Shown: positions 26,586 through 35,800 of the stretch, in pieces
Layout of the letters: every line of letters begins with the position of its first letter
How positions within the stretch are numbered: position 1 is the first letter of the stretch
Origin: Chitinophagaceae bacterium
Lineage (GTDB): Bacteria > Bacteroidota > Bacteroidia > Chitinophagales > Chitinophagaceae
Assembly: GCA_016787065.1 (NCBI GenBank)
Contig: JAEUVD010000034.1
Coordinates: 1 to 56,860, forward strand
Reading direction: 5' to 3'
DNA: 56,860 nt
Notes under the pieces: model-generated
Databases searched by the model: none
Seen by the model: only the letters and a program-made list of their open reading frames with translations
Told to the model about the DNA's origin: nothing
Translations under genes and position numbers: made by a program

Positions 26586-27608
26586 TTATTGCATGAGGAA
26601 AGGATACTTATGCACGTGTTTCAGCGCCATACCAGTACCGCGTACAACACTACGTAATGGATCATCGGCCACATGCACCGGTAGTTTAATTTTATGAGAA
26701 ATTCTACGATCTAATCCTCTTAGTAAAGCCCCACCTCCGGTAAGATATAAACCACGGCGGAAAATATCTGCCGCTAGTTCAGGCGGAGTTTTTTCTAAGG
26801 CCTTTAGAATAGCCTCTTCAATTTTAAAGATAGATTTATCGAGCGCGTCGGCAACTTCCTGGTATGAAACCAAAATTTGTTTCGGAATACCGGTAACCAA
26901 ATCACGACCATTAACGGCCACATCATCCGGAGGGTTATCGAGTTCTTTCAAAGCACTGCCAACCTGAATTTTAATTTGTTCTGCGGTACGTTCTCCAATA
27001 AGTAAGCTGTGGTAACGGCGCATCGCTTCAATAATATCGCCTGTAAATTCATCACCGGCAATACGAATGCTTTCATCACAAACAACACCGGATAACGAAA
27101 TAATGGAAATACCCGTTGTACCACCACCAATATCGATAACCATGTTACCAGTAGGTTCTTCTACATCTATACCTATACCGAGGGCTGCAGCCATAGGTTC
27201 CAGTATCATGTACACCTCCTTCGCTCCTGCTTGTTCAGCGCTATCACGAACGGCACGTTTTTCCACTTCGGTAATAGACGATGGAATGCAAATAACCATA
27301 CGCCAACTAGGAGCAAATAAAGGTTTCTTGGGATACACCAATTTAATCATTTCACGAAGCATTCCTTCCGCAGCATTAAAATCAGCAATTACACCATCTT
27401 TCAACGGACGAATTGTTTTCAAATTTTCATGCACTTTACCATCCATCATCATGGCTTTTTTGCCAACGGCAATCATGCGGTTAGTGGTGCGGTCAACAGC
27501 AACAATGGAAGGTTCATCAACCACTACCTGATCATTATGTATAATCAGTGTATTAGCCGTTCCTAAGTCGATGGCAATATCTTGCGTAAAAAAGTTAAAC
27601 AACCCCAT
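26586..27608 (-). CDS. mreB: Rod shape-determining protein MreB
   Basis: 340-residue bacterial actin. IDLGTANTLI (phosphate 1), VIDIGGGTTGIS (phosphate 2) and LTGGGALLRGLD (adenosine) motifs are present, plus the membrane-proximal N-terminus MGLFNFF. It directs lateral wall synthesis, so the cell is probably a rod. First gene of mreB-mreC-mreD-SET; mrdA and rodA, often next in line, are not here. Confidence 0.97.
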   Translation of the reverse strand: MGLFNFFTQDIAIDLGTANTLIIHNDQVVVDEPSIVAVDRTTNRMIAVGKKAMMMDGKVHENLKTIRPLKDGVIADFNAAEGMLREMIKLVYPKKPLFAPSWRMVICIPSSITEVEKRAVRDSAEQAGAKEVYMILEPMAAALGIGIDVEEPTGNMVIDIGGGTTGISIISLSGVVCDESIRIAGDEFTGDIIEAMRRYHSLLIGERTAEQIKIQVGSALKELDNPPDDVAVNGRDLVTGIPKQILVSYQEVADALDKSIFKIEEAILKALEKTPPELAADIFRRGLYLTGGGALLRGLDRRISHKIKLPVHVADDPLRSVVRGTGMALKHVHKYPFLMQ

Positions 27609-27636
27609 TGTATATCCCTTAAATCGTGAATTTGGG

Positions 27637-27644
27637 CGAAGGTA
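27637..27644 (-). promoter_or_regulatory. -7 box TACCTTCG of mreB
   Basis: Minus-strand TAnnTTCG variant, 28 nt before the mreB ATG, implying a leader of roughly 22 nt. Confidence 0.55.
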
Positions 27645-27736
27645 GAGTTTATATTGTTGATTTGAAAAAAATAAATCACGCTTTTAAAAAATAATTTTCA
27701 ACTACTTATTGACCTTTTTTAACCTCGAATTAAAGT

Positions 27737-28894
27737 TCATTTTCGTAGCCATTTTCCAGTAGAAATTTCTTGTTCTAATGCAGCAAATAAACAATCCAAA
27801 TCTTGTTGCGTATTAAACCCTTGTATCGAGAAACGAATAAACACTTTTTCATCTTGTCGCATCACAGGTATTTCAATTTTATACGTTTCAAACAAATGTT
27901 GTTTGAATGCTTCCGGTTCACTACAACGAATGGGAAGACTCAGCATTTGACCAACGAATTCTGACGTGATTGGCGATAAAAGAGTGCTGCCCAACAAAGA
28001 AGCAAAACGTTCTGCATTACTATAAACTAAAGCTCTTGAGGATTCAGCCACTTTAGCCCAATGATGTTCATGAATAAAATCCAAAGCGGTGGTTATACAA
28101 CAGAAAGCACTAAAATCGCGGGTACCATTCATCTGATGATAATCTTGAAATTTTGAAACTCCCGGAAACAACGCCTGATAGCCCCAACTGATAACTAATG
28201 GATCTAAACTATCTTGTACTTCTTTCTTCGCAAATAAGAAACTTGACCCTTTAGGTGTCATCATCCATTTATGACAAGCACCAGTATAATAATCGCAATT
28301 CAATTCGGTAAGATTAAGAGGAATATGACCGGGAGCATGAGCACCATCTACAAACGTTGGAATACCTAGTTTTTGAGCTCGATCGATAATTTTTTTTACC
28401 GGAAAAATTAAAGCGGTTGCGCTGGTAATATGACTTAAAAAAATAAGTTTTGTTCGGTTGCTAACACCTTGAAAAAACTGTTCAACAAATTCATCCGATG
28501 TTTGAATGGGTAAACGAATAGGCTGCCGTACATAGGTTGCCCCCTTTTTCGAACAAGTGTATTGCCATGTTTTATCGCATGCTCCATACTCCAACGAAGT
28601 AGCAAGAATTTCATCTCCGGCTTGTAATTGAATATTTTTTGCTACCAAATTAACGGCATACGAAGGGTTGGTTACGAATACTAAATCCAATGGATCACAA
28701 TGAATATAGTGCGCCAAGGCTTCCTTATTTTGTTGAATTAACTGAGGCCCAATAACTGTTGTAAATTGTACCGGGCTTCGTTCTAACTCCAGTTGAAGTT
28801 GTTGATACTTTTCAAATACCGGTTTCGGACTTGCACCAAAACTTCCAAAATTTAAAAAAGTAATATTCGGGTCGATTAGAAATTTTTCTTTCAT
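27737..28894 (-). CDS. Class V aminotransferase (isopenicillin-N-epimerase-like)
   Basis: 385-residue PLP enzyme. Asp183 and His186 in FVDGAHAPGH, and the Schiff-base Lys209 in YTGACHKWM, mark the fold; FVTNPSYAVNLVAK near residue 73 contacts the cofactor phosphate. The nearest type is the isopenicillin N epimerase/cysteine desulfurase-like group, whose real substrates in most bacteria are unknown. A near-consensus -7 box (TATCTCTG on the minus strand, 28916-28923) is upstream. Single gene. Confidence 0.88.
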   Translation of the reverse strand: MKEKFLIDPNITFLNFGSFGASPKPVFEKYQQLQLELERSPVQFTTVIGPQLIQQNKEALAHYIHCDPLDLVFVTNPSYAVNLVAKNIQLQAGDEILATSLEYGACDKTWQYTCSKKGATYVRQPIRLPIQTSDEFVEQFFQGVSNRTKLIFLSHITSATALIFPVKKIIDRAQKLGIPTFVDGAHAPGHIPLNLTELNCDYYTGACHKWMMTPKGSSFLFAKKEVQDSLDPLVISWGYQALFPGVSKFQDYHQMNGTRDFSAFCCITTALDFIHEHHWAKVAESSRALVYSNAERFASLLGSTLLSPITSEFVGQMLSLPIRCSEPEAFKQHLFETYKIEIPVMRQDEKVFIRFSIQGFNTQQDLDCLFAALEQEISTGKWLRK

Positions 28895-28991
28895 TTAGCT
28901 GAAATTATAGAATTACAGAGATACATAATTTTTCCATTCATACTCTTTTTTCAAATAATTACTGGCTCATTTTTTGATAAGAACATGGGAT

Positions 28992-29453
28992 ATGTCAACA
29001 ACGTTTCGCACATTTATTTTGCTTTTGGTCTTAACCCTCATCGTTGTTTTCTCTTGTAAAAAATCTACTGAGGATACACCAAAAGCAGTAGAATACCAAT
29101 TTAAACGCAGTACGTATATTGGCTATTCTAAAGCACATTTTGAGGATGTTGAAAATGGCATTACTACTACCTTTGATACGTTATATGTCGACTCTGTTTT
29201 AGTTCAAGCCGACACGCCGAACAACAAAATTATATTTACGTGTAACTCATCCAATCCTTTAGGAGTATACCCTCAGTTCGACTATGACTTTGATTTGAAT
29301 AGTTCAATCTACCGAAAGGATTTTATAAAAAACCATTATCAGAGTTTTTACTTCGAAGGTGATTCTTTGAAGTCGTATTTTTTCAAGCTTCAAGAAGGCA
29401 ATAATGTATCTTACAGTAAGGAAATCAAGTTCAGTGGTACACTTCAGAACTAG
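28992..29453 (+). CDS. Lipoprotein, hypothetical
   Basis: 153 residues from the ATG at 28992 (a TTG at 28974 is less likely). Signal peptide with lipobox Val-Phe-Ser-Cys22, followed by CKKSTEDTP, a usual Bacteroidota surface-lipoprotein start. The remainder is beta-rich and Asp/Tyr-rich with no family recognised. Its stop overlaps the convergent carA stop by 3 nt. Confidence 0.65.
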   Translation: MSTTFRTFILLLVLTLIVVFSCKKSTEDTPKAVEYQFKRSTYIGYSKAHFEDVENGITTTFDTLYVDSVLVQADTPNNKIIFTCNSSNPLGVYPQFDYDFDLNSSIYRKDFIKNHYQSFYFEGDSLKSYFFKLQEGNNVSYSKEIKFSGTLQN

Positions 29454-30541
29454 TTTATCATCGCTATAAAATCATCAAATAAGTAACGCGAATCATGTGG
29501 GCCGGGTGTTGCCTCCGGATGATATTGCACTGAAAATACAGGTTTATCTTTACGAGCGATTCCTTCTAAACTATCATCATTTAAATTAACATGAGTAATT
29601 TCTAGTTCAGATATAGCTTCAATGGAGGCTCGGTCAACAGCAAAACCATGATTCTGCGTGGAGATTTCACTTCTCATCGTTTTCAAATTCAAAACAGGGT
29701 GATTTAATCCACGATGACCGTGATGCATTTTATACGTTGTAGCTCCGGAAGCTAGGGCAATTAACTGATGTCCTAAACATATTCCGAATACAGGCTTATT
29801 GCTGTCTATCATCTTCTGTACCAACTCAACGGCGTCAGTCATGGCAGCAGGATCGCCCGGGCCGTTAGAAACAAAAAAGGCCTTTGGTTGAAATTGTTCC
29901 ACCTCTTCAAAAGTTACATCTTGGGGAAACACTTTTAAGAAAGCACCTCGTTGCGTCAGGCTATCTAAAATATGTTGCTTCACCCCGAAATCAACTACTG
30001 CGATGCGCTTCGTGGAACTAGGATCGCCCAGTTCATAGCTTTCCGTGGTACTCACGCGTTGAGCAAGGTTTAAGCCTTCCATCGAAGGAACCTCTGCTAA
30101 TTTGTTACGAAGATCGTTGAGTGAGGTTTCATCGGAAGAAATGACACAATTCATGGCACCACGCTGACGAACATGGGTAACCAAAGCTCTGGTATCAATG
30201 CCATGAATGGCTACGATTTGATGTAGTTTTAAATAGTCATCTAACGATTGATCGGCTTGATTGCGTGAAAATTTATCCGCAAGATTTCGAGCAATAACGC
30301 CTGAAACTTTAACCGTCTTGCTTTCTACATCGCTTGGTTTTGTACCATAATTACCAATATGGGCGGCATTCATGATAATGACTTGTCCGAAATAAGAAGG
30401 GTCGGTAAAAACCTCTTGGTAGCCGGTCATACCGGTATTAAAACAAATTTCACCGGTTGCGGTTCCATTATAACCAAATGATTTTCCATGAAAGGTAGTT
30501 CCATCTTGCAAAATGAGAACTGCGGGTTTGTGGTTGCTCAT
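29450..30541 (-). CDS. carA: Carbamoyl-phosphate synthase small subunit
   Basis: 363 residues. N-terminal small-subunit domain (residues 6-140, FHGKSFGYNGTATGEICFNTGMTGYQE), then a class I glutamine amidotransferase with the nucleophile Cys255 in FGICLGHQL and His/Glu in QYHPEATPGPHD. It feeds ammonia to CarB for arginine and pyrimidine synthesis; carB is not in the window. Confidence 0.97.
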   Translation of the reverse strand: MSNHKPAVLILQDGTTFHGKSFGYNGTATGEICFNTGMTGYQEVFTDPSYFGQVIIMNAAHIGNYGTKPSDVESKTVKVSGVIARNLADKFSRNQADQSLDDYLKLHQIVAIHGIDTRALVTHVRQRGAMNCVISSDETSLNDLRNKLAEVPSMEGLNLAQRVSTTESYELGDPSSTKRIAVVDFGVKQHILDSLTQRGAFLKVFPQDVTFEEVEQFQPKAFFVSNGPGDPAAMTDAVELVQKMIDSNKPVFGICLGHQLIALASGATTYKMHHGHRGLNHPVLNLKTMRSEISTQNHGFAVDRASIEAISELEITHVNLNDDSLEGIARKDKPVFSVQYHPEATPGPHDSRYLFDDFIAMIN

Positions 30542-30547
30542 GGGCTG

Positions 30548-30555
30548 CGAAGGTA
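30548..30555 (-). promoter_or_regulatory. -7 box TACCTTCG of carA
   Basis: TAnnTTCG variant on the minus strand, only 6 nt before the carA ATG; suggests a leaderless carA mRNA. Confidence 0.55.
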
Positions 30556-30631
30556 GGGTAAAACAACTTGGAGATAAAACGATGTGAATAAAAAAGTTGA
30601 GGCCATTTGATTTGGCGTTACTATTGTTCGA

Positions 30632-30833
30632 CTAAATTATTGGAACGCTGATTTTTATGATCTTTATGATTTGTGTGGATTTTTTTTGATTACTAAAATT
30701 CATATATAATTATAATCTAATGCCTATATCACCTACATCTTATTACCGAAGGTGAAAATCATAAAGAAATTTTTGCATGCTGAAATCTTAATGAATCTGC
30801 TACATCTTAAAAATCTGCGTTCAAATAATTTAG
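30632..30833. repeat. Long imperfect inverted repeat in a gene-free region (REP/MITE-like)
   Basis: The 478 bp between carA and the helicase gene hold no gene. Arms of about 29 nt, at 30632-30660 and 30805-30833, match with three mismatches (CTAAATTATT...AACGC...GATTTTTA). Inside lies a second, exact 12-nt inverted pair, TCTTTATGATTT (30661-30672) and AAATCATAAAGA (30756-30767). No transposase frame is present. Copy number elsewhere cannot be judged from one window. Confidence 0.55.
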
Positions 30834-31007
30834 GGAATGTAGTTAAGAAATTAGATGCGCGAAATGCACTACATCACCCCGTCTGAAAGAAAGTACAAAT
30901 TATATCTCGGACAAGTATAATGTAGAGTTGTTCCCGCGAAGCAAACAAAACCCAAGCTGTTTACCATCCAATTCACGGAAGTTGCAGAACAAGTCGGTTA
31001 ACTATGC

Positions 31008-31015
31008 TACTTTCG
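31008..31015 (+). promoter_or_regulatory. -7 box TACTTTCG of the DEAD-box helicase gene
   Basis: TAnnTTCG variant ending 4 nt before the GTG start at 31020; initiation would fall at or just after the start codon. Confidence 0.45.
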
Positions 31016-31019
31016 TCGG

Positions 31020-32264
31020 GTGAAATTTTCTCAATACGACTTTCATCGCAGCTTACTTGCCAACTTAGAACTGCTAGGTTTCAAAAAGCCAACCGATATC
31101 CAGTTTAAAGCCATTCCTTCCATATTAAAAGGGGAAGATGTGTTGGCGATTGCTCAAACCGGAACCGGTAAAACCGCTGCATTTGCCATACCCATTATAC
31201 AAAAATTACTTTCACGCAAACGGCGGCATGATAATCAGATTCGATGTTTAGTGATGGTTCCAACGCGTGAGTTAGCGTTACAAATCACTTCCGTTTTTCA
31301 TCAACTTACTGTTGGTACCGATATCATTGCTTTATCAACTTATGGTGGAGTTTCACAAGATTTACAGAAAGAAGAATTGCAGTATGGCGTGGATATTGTT
31401 GTGAGCACGCCGGGTAGAATGTTTGATTTGAACCATCAGGGCGATTTACAATTAGATGAAATCGAGTATTTAATTCTGGATGAGGCAGATAAGATGTTAG
31501 CAAAGGGATTTTATAAAGACATTGAAGATGTTGTTCGAAAAATACCGAAACGGCATCAGACCCTGTTTTTCTCTGCTACGATTAATAAAGAAATTAAAGA
31601 TCTGGCCTACAGTTTGGTTCGCAATCCGATTCGAATTCAGCTTTCACCGAAAGACCCTGTTTCAAAGAATATAACCCATGCCGTTGCTTCAATTGCTATG
31701 GACGACAAACGGTTTTTTTTGGAACGCTATTTACTAGATCATGCAGATCAGAAAATTATGGTATTTGTACGAACCAAGGTACGAGCCGAACGGGTTCAAC
31801 TGGCTATGCAACGGGTAGGTATTGAAGCCAATGTAATACATGGTGGCAAAGAACAAGAAGAGCGCGAATCGGCCCTTGATCGTTTTCGGAATGGCGAAGT
31901 AAAAGTTCTGATTGCAACCGACGTAAGTGCCCGTGGCATAGATATTCAAGGGATTGAAACCGTTATTAACTATGATCTTCCGGAGATAGCAGAAAATTAT
32001 GTACATCGGATCGGGCGAACAGGAAGAGGACGTGAAAAAGGATATGCCCTTGCCTTTTGTGATGAATCAGAAATACCGTTGTTACGAGCTATTGAAGACT
32101 ATATCGGCAAGTCGATTCAATCGATTCCTGTGTCTAAAACAGATACCCAATTTGTACGATTAACAACGGATGAAAAGAAAAATGATTGGCAAAAATTACT
32201 TGATGATGCAGCGGTTGAAGCGGCAGCCTTTCTTAAAAAAAGCAAACGCAAAAAGAAAAAATAA
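31020..32264 (+). CDS. DEAD-box RNA helicase (RhlE-like)
   Basis: 414 residues. Q motif FKKPTDIQFKAIP, motif I AQTGTGKT, PTRELA, DEAD in LILDEADKML, SAT, and HRIGRTGRGREKGYA are all intact, followed by a basic tail ending KKSKRKKKK that would bind RNA. It remodels ribosomal or mRNA structures. No ATG is available near the beginning; GTG at 31020 (MKFSQYDFH) gives the normal family N-terminus. The -7 box lies unusually close, see findings. Confidence 0.93.
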   Translation: MKFSQYDFHRSLLANLELLGFKKPTDIQFKAIPSILKGEDVLAIAQTGTGKTAAFAIPIIQKLLSRKRRHDNQIRCLVMVPTRELALQITSVFHQLTVGTDIIALSTYGGVSQDLQKEELQYGVDIVVSTPGRMFDLNHQGDLQLDEIEYLILDEADKMLAKGFYKDIEDVVRKIPKRHQTLFFSATINKEIKDLAYSLVRNPIRIQLSPKDPVSKNITHAVASIAMDDKRFFLERYLLDHADQKIMVFVRTKVRAERVQLAMQRVGIEANVIHGGKEQEERESALDRFRNGEVKVLIATDVSARGIDIQGIETVINYDLPEIAENYVHRIGRTGRGREKGYALAFCDESEIPLLRAIEDYIGKSIQSIPVSKTDTQFVRLTTDEKKNDWQKLLDDAAVEAAAFLKKSKRKKKK

Positions 32265-32313
32265 GCGTTCAACGCTTAATCAAAAGTGAACTTAAGGACT
32301 GTTGTTTATTTTT

Positions 32314-32344
32314 TTTGAAAGAAAAACAGATAGTACTACATTTG
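32314..32344 (+). promoter_or_regulatory. Full promoter of the tRNA gene: TTTG-N19-TACATTTG
   Basis: -33 element TTTG (32314-32317) and -7 element TACATTTG (32337-32344) with a 19-nt spacer, the textbook Bacteroidota arrangement. The tRNA begins 25 nt after the -7 box. Confidence 0.8.
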
Positions 32345-32368
32345 CGCCTCAGGAAAAAAATCCTGACT

Positions 32369-32442
32369 GGTCCTATAGCTCAGTTGGTTAGAGCACCTGA
32401 CTCATAATCAGGGAGTCCGGGGTTCAAGTCCCTGTGGGACCA
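32369..32442 (+). tRNA. tRNA with CAT anticodon, probably tRNA-Ile2
   Basis: 74-nt cloverleaf: acceptor GGTCCTA/TGGGACC, D arm GCTC/GAGC, anticodon stem CCTGA/TCAGG with loop CTCATAA, T arm CGGGG/CCCTG with loop TTCAAGT, discriminator A. The 3' CCA is not encoded. The anticodon is CAT. C4-G69 and C5-G68 in the acceptor stem are the pairs TilS uses to pick tRNA-Ile2 over tRNA-Met, and TTCAAGTCC matches the E. coli Ile2 T arm, so Ile2 (lysidine-modified, AUA-reading) is preferred; elongator Met is the alternative. Confidence 0.9.
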
Positions 32443-32450
32443 CTTAACAG

Positions 32451-32506
32451 AAAGAGAAAGGGAAACAGACAGAGAAAGTGGTCTGGATTTTCTTTCTCTT
32501 TTTCTT
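32451..32506 (+). terminator. Terminator after the tRNA
   Basis: Perfect 10-bp outer stem AAAGAGAAAG (32451-32460) with CTTTCTCTTT (32492-32501), enclosing a small CAGAC/GTCTG hairpin, then a T-rich run. Confidence 0.65.
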
Positions 32507-32588
32507 TATCATTCTCTTTTTGAAAATTTCTGAAACAGAATGAACCTTACTTAAAATTCCGAAAAACAATTTTCTCTTCCCGAAGAAA

Positions 32589-32762
32589 TTACTCAATAAC
32601 TAGTTTTAACATGGTTGAATTAACGTGAAGGAAATACACGCCCGCTTTCCAATGATTAACCTGCAAGCGATTCCCATTGCGTATTACTTTCATTGGTTGT
32701 GCTTGACTATTGGTTATTCGAAGTTGTTGTTGTTGTTCGAGAAATGCTTGCGGATTATTCAT
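32589..32762 (-). pseudogene. Relic of a T9SS protein: orphan C-terminal sorting domain
   Basis: A 57-codon frame (ATG at 32762, stop at 32589) whose last 48 residues (LRITNSQAQPMKVIRNGNRL...KLVIE) equal the tail of the T9SS protein at 44430-45986. Nucleotides 32587-32738 match 44428-44579 with about five mismatches in 152. It has no signal peptide or passenger domain, so it cannot work as a sorting tail by itself. It lies 14 nt after the TonB receptor stop, on the same strand. Confidence 0.8.
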
Positions 32763-32776
32763 ACCGCACGTACTAC

Positions 32777-35608
32777 TTAAAACTTAAAACTAGCACTAAA
32801 TATATATATTCTAGGCGCCTTATTTTTTGTAAAGATTTTATCCTTATCAGTTAAGTTTTTGCTTTTATCAAAATCGAGATAAGTAATAATATCCTGAGCT
32901 AATAAATCTCTAGCATTAAATTTTAGCTCTAGTTTATTATCTAAGAAAGTTTTAGCGATTTGAAAATCGATTACAGTTCTTTCCTTATCATAGTATTCCG
33001 GCAAAACATTACTACCCGCTATGGCAAGTCTTTGGCCAATTCTATTCAAAGAAAGAGTAGATGATAAACCCGAACTGTCACCTACATAACTTAATGCAAC
33101 ATTTATGATGTAAGGCGACTGACCTTGTAAAGAACGGGAGCTTATGGAATCTAATGCATTACCAACTGTTACCTGTGATTTTGTAATCGTACCATTGCCT
33201 GAGAAAGTAAATCTATTAAGTAACGATTTTTCATTTTTTCTATTAAAAAGAGTAGATAAAAGAACCCTGAATTCTATTTCGGCCCCTGAAATAGTTGCAG
33301 ACTTGCTTTGAATATATTGCGCCTCACCAGGGTAAAATGAAGAAGTAGAAAACTCTATTGGATTTTTTATTGATTTATGAAAAGCAGACACCGAAAGCAA
33401 TTGTGCTCTACCAGGGAAAATTTCATATCTAATATCAAAGTTATTTAAACTTGCCCTTTTTAAATTTGAATCACCGGCAACAAAAAAACCTGAAAGATAA
33501 TCTGGGAAACCAAAATTTGCCAGTTCTCTATATTCAGGTCTGTTTAATGTTTTGCTGTATGACAATCGAATATTTGTTTTTTCGGTTAAGGAGTAAACCA
33601 AATTAGCTGATGGACAATAATCCACCTTCGTGTAATTGATATTTATGGCACCTAATCCACGCTGTGCAGCAACTAATTTTTGAGTGAAACTTTCCATTCG
33701 TACACCATAAATTAATCTAAATTTTTTGTAGCGCTGATCATTCATTAAATATGCATGCAGAATAGAGGACGATGCATCATACGCAGAATTTGGAACTGTG
33801 GCATCATTCACTAATGTTGTCGCCTTTCCATTAGAAAGCACACCCAAGTTTTGGGTTAAAAAAATCTGATCATAAGGTAAATTAAGGAGTGAATAGTCTA
33901 CTTCATAAGGATTGCCGCTTATAGCTTGTGCAAAACCCAATACTCTATTCGTATAGTTTCTTTCTCTAGTCAGGTATCCAAATCCCATCTTAAACATATT
34001 GCTACCTTCAAAAAGTTTAAAGGGTTGCGAAAGGTCTAATTTTGCACTTTTGAGATTTTCTTGAGAATTCGCCGATATCATGGTACCATTTCTACCTTGG
34101 CTTGCAACGTCGGTAATAATTTGATTGTTATTGGAAATTGCCTGGAATGGTGTTCTTCTATCCACTTTGCTATATGCAACGAGCCAGTTTAATTTTGTTT
34201 TATACTTACCAATTTGATGTTCCCCTAGAAGCTGGCTATTGAAAATTTTATCGGAAACAAAATTTCGAAATATTTCTTTTAATACTATCGTGGTGTCAAA
34301 CGTATAATCAGAATATCCGCCTCGCTTCACTAAGGTATTATCGGTATTTACACTCAGATTATTCTTCCAACTTATATTATTCTTATTATCTATCTTAATA
34401 CCTATGTTACCTAAGGCCGACCATATTACTTCTTCATTATAAACAGAATCAGTGTATTTTTTATCGTGTATAGGAGCATAATTTGAGTCGTTTATATTAC
34501 CAGATCCGTTATAACCATTACGCTCTCCGGTTACAAACGAATTACTTCTATTATAGCTTACAGAAAAAAGCGATGAAATAAATTGTTTCTCTTTGATTTT
34601 AATGTTTAAACTTTTCACTACTTGTAAACTTAAGTTCGGTTTAGTTTCAACTTCTTTTACTCCCCACTTATATTTCCCAAATAATTTTGCATAGCCCAAT
34701 TTGTCTTCCGTTGATGAATTAATAAAACCTTGCTTATCGGCAGGTATGCCGCTTGGCAAAGCCCGTGTACCATCATCTAGGCCTAACCAATCTCTATTAC
34801 CTTTCATTTCAGAAACATACCGTTTCTTTCCAGTTATCATGGTGTTGTAACCTTGTCCTACTGAAATAATAGTGATTGGTTTTGTTGAAGTTGATTTGGT
34901 AGTTATTTCTATAATTCCTCCTCCAAATTCTGCGGTTTTATCTGGTGTAGCGGTTTTATAAATAATCAAGTTATCGATGATGCCTGATGGAAATATATCA
35001 TATGCAAATGCTTTCCTATCACTTTCCGTACTTGGTAACGGAGCACCGTTTATAAAGGATGCATTATACCTGTCATTTAAACCACGAATAATAGCAAATT
35101 TATCATTTTGTATACTGGCTCCGGTAACACGTTTAATAACATCACCACTGCTTCTATCCGGTGTTTTCTTAATGGTTTCAGCTGAAACACCATCGCTAAC
35201 ATTCGCGCTGTTTTTTTGAGCCACTAATAAAGTTGCCACCGTTTCGCCTGCCCCTCTCACTCGCGTAGCACCTAGCGTAACACCTTTAAGTTCTTTAGGT
35301 GCCTTACTTAGTGAAATACTAATATCTTTATTTTCGTTTTCTCCAACAGTAATATCTGTAACAATTTTTTCGAGATATCCAATATGACTACATTTTACAG
35401 TGTAGTTTCCAGCTTGAAGTTTATCAAAATTGAAAACACCATTTTGATCTGATACGGTGGAAATGGATTTTTCAACTAATATAATTGAACTCCCTCCTAA
35501 TGGTAAACCAGTCTGATTGTCAACCACCTTTCCTGTAATTATACCCTTTTGAGCAAAGGCGGTACTTCCAATTAATAAGAAAAGAAGAATAATATATTTT
35601 GAATTCAT
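32777..35608 (-). CDS. TonB-dependent outer-membrane receptor with carboxypeptidase-regulatory-like domain
   Basis: 943 residues. Signal peptide 1-19, a CarboxypepD_reg-like Ig domain at about 22-105 (GIITGKVVDNQTGLPLGGSSIILV), a plug domain at about 120-240 (IKRVTGASIQNDKFAIIRGLNDRYN), then a 22-strand barrel ending in the aromatic IFSASFKF. It imports a large substrate across the outer membrane. No SusD partner is adjacent; the neighbours are T9SS surface proteins, so the substrate is unknown. This plug subtype (ending AFAYDIFPSGIIDNLIIYKTATPDKTAEFGGG) is common in aquatic Bacteroidota. Confidence 0.93.
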   Translation of the reverse strand: MNSKYIILLFLLIGSTAFAQKGIITGKVVDNQTGLPLGGSSIILVEKSISTVSDQNGVFNFDKLQAGNYTVKCSHIGYLEKIVTDITVGENENKDISISLSKAPKELKGVTLGATRVRGAGETVATLLVAQKNSANVSDGVSAETIKKTPDRSSGDVIKRVTGASIQNDKFAIIRGLNDRYNASFINGAPLPSTESDRKAFAYDIFPSGIIDNLIIYKTATPDKTAEFGGGIIEITTKSTSTKPITIISVGQGYNTMITGKKRYVSEMKGNRDWLGLDDGTRALPSGIPADKQGFINSSTEDKLGYAKLFGKYKWGVKEVETKPNLSLQVVKSLNIKIKEKQFISSLFSVSYNRSNSFVTGERNGYNGSGNINDSNYAPIHDKKYTDSVYNEEVIWSALGNIGIKIDNKNNISWKNNLSVNTDNTLVKRGGYSDYTFDTTIVLKEIFRNFVSDKIFNSQLLGEHQIGKYKTKLNWLVAYSKVDRRTPFQAISNNNQIITDVASQGRNGTMISANSQENLKSAKLDLSQPFKLFEGSNMFKMGFGYLTRERNYTNRVLGFAQAISGNPYEVDYSLLNLPYDQIFLTQNLGVLSNGKATTLVNDATVPNSAYDASSSILHAYLMNDQRYKKFRLIYGVRMESFTQKLVAAQRGLGAININYTKVDYCPSANLVYSLTEKTNIRLSYSKTLNRPEYRELANFGFPDYLSGFFVAGDSNLKRASLNNFDIRYEIFPGRAQLLSVSAFHKSIKNPIEFSTSSFYPGEAQYIQSKSATISGAEIEFRVLLSTLFNRKNEKSLLNRFTFSGNGTITKSQVTVGNALDSISSRSLQGQSPYIINVALSYVGDSSGLSSTLSLNRIGQRLAIAGSNVLPEYYDKERTVIDFQIAKTFLDNKLELKFNARDLLAQDIITYLDFDKSKNLTDKDKIFTKNKAPRIYIFSASFKF

Positions 35609-35800
35609 TTTGATGATGTGTGAGGTGAAGTAAATATGTAATTAAAGAGGTATAGTAAACTCTAGCGTAGTACTTGATAATTTAAATACTATTTCTTTGT
35701 GATGTATTTAAACAAGCCTTTTAAAAGATTGTTGAAATATCCAAATCCAGTTCAGATAAACAACCTCATTCAAAGCCAATTTGTAAAGATGCTATTGGTA

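Noticed and set aside
26948..27531. Frames on both strands inside mreB
   Set aside because: Shadows of the mreB coding frame with no independent promoter or family match.
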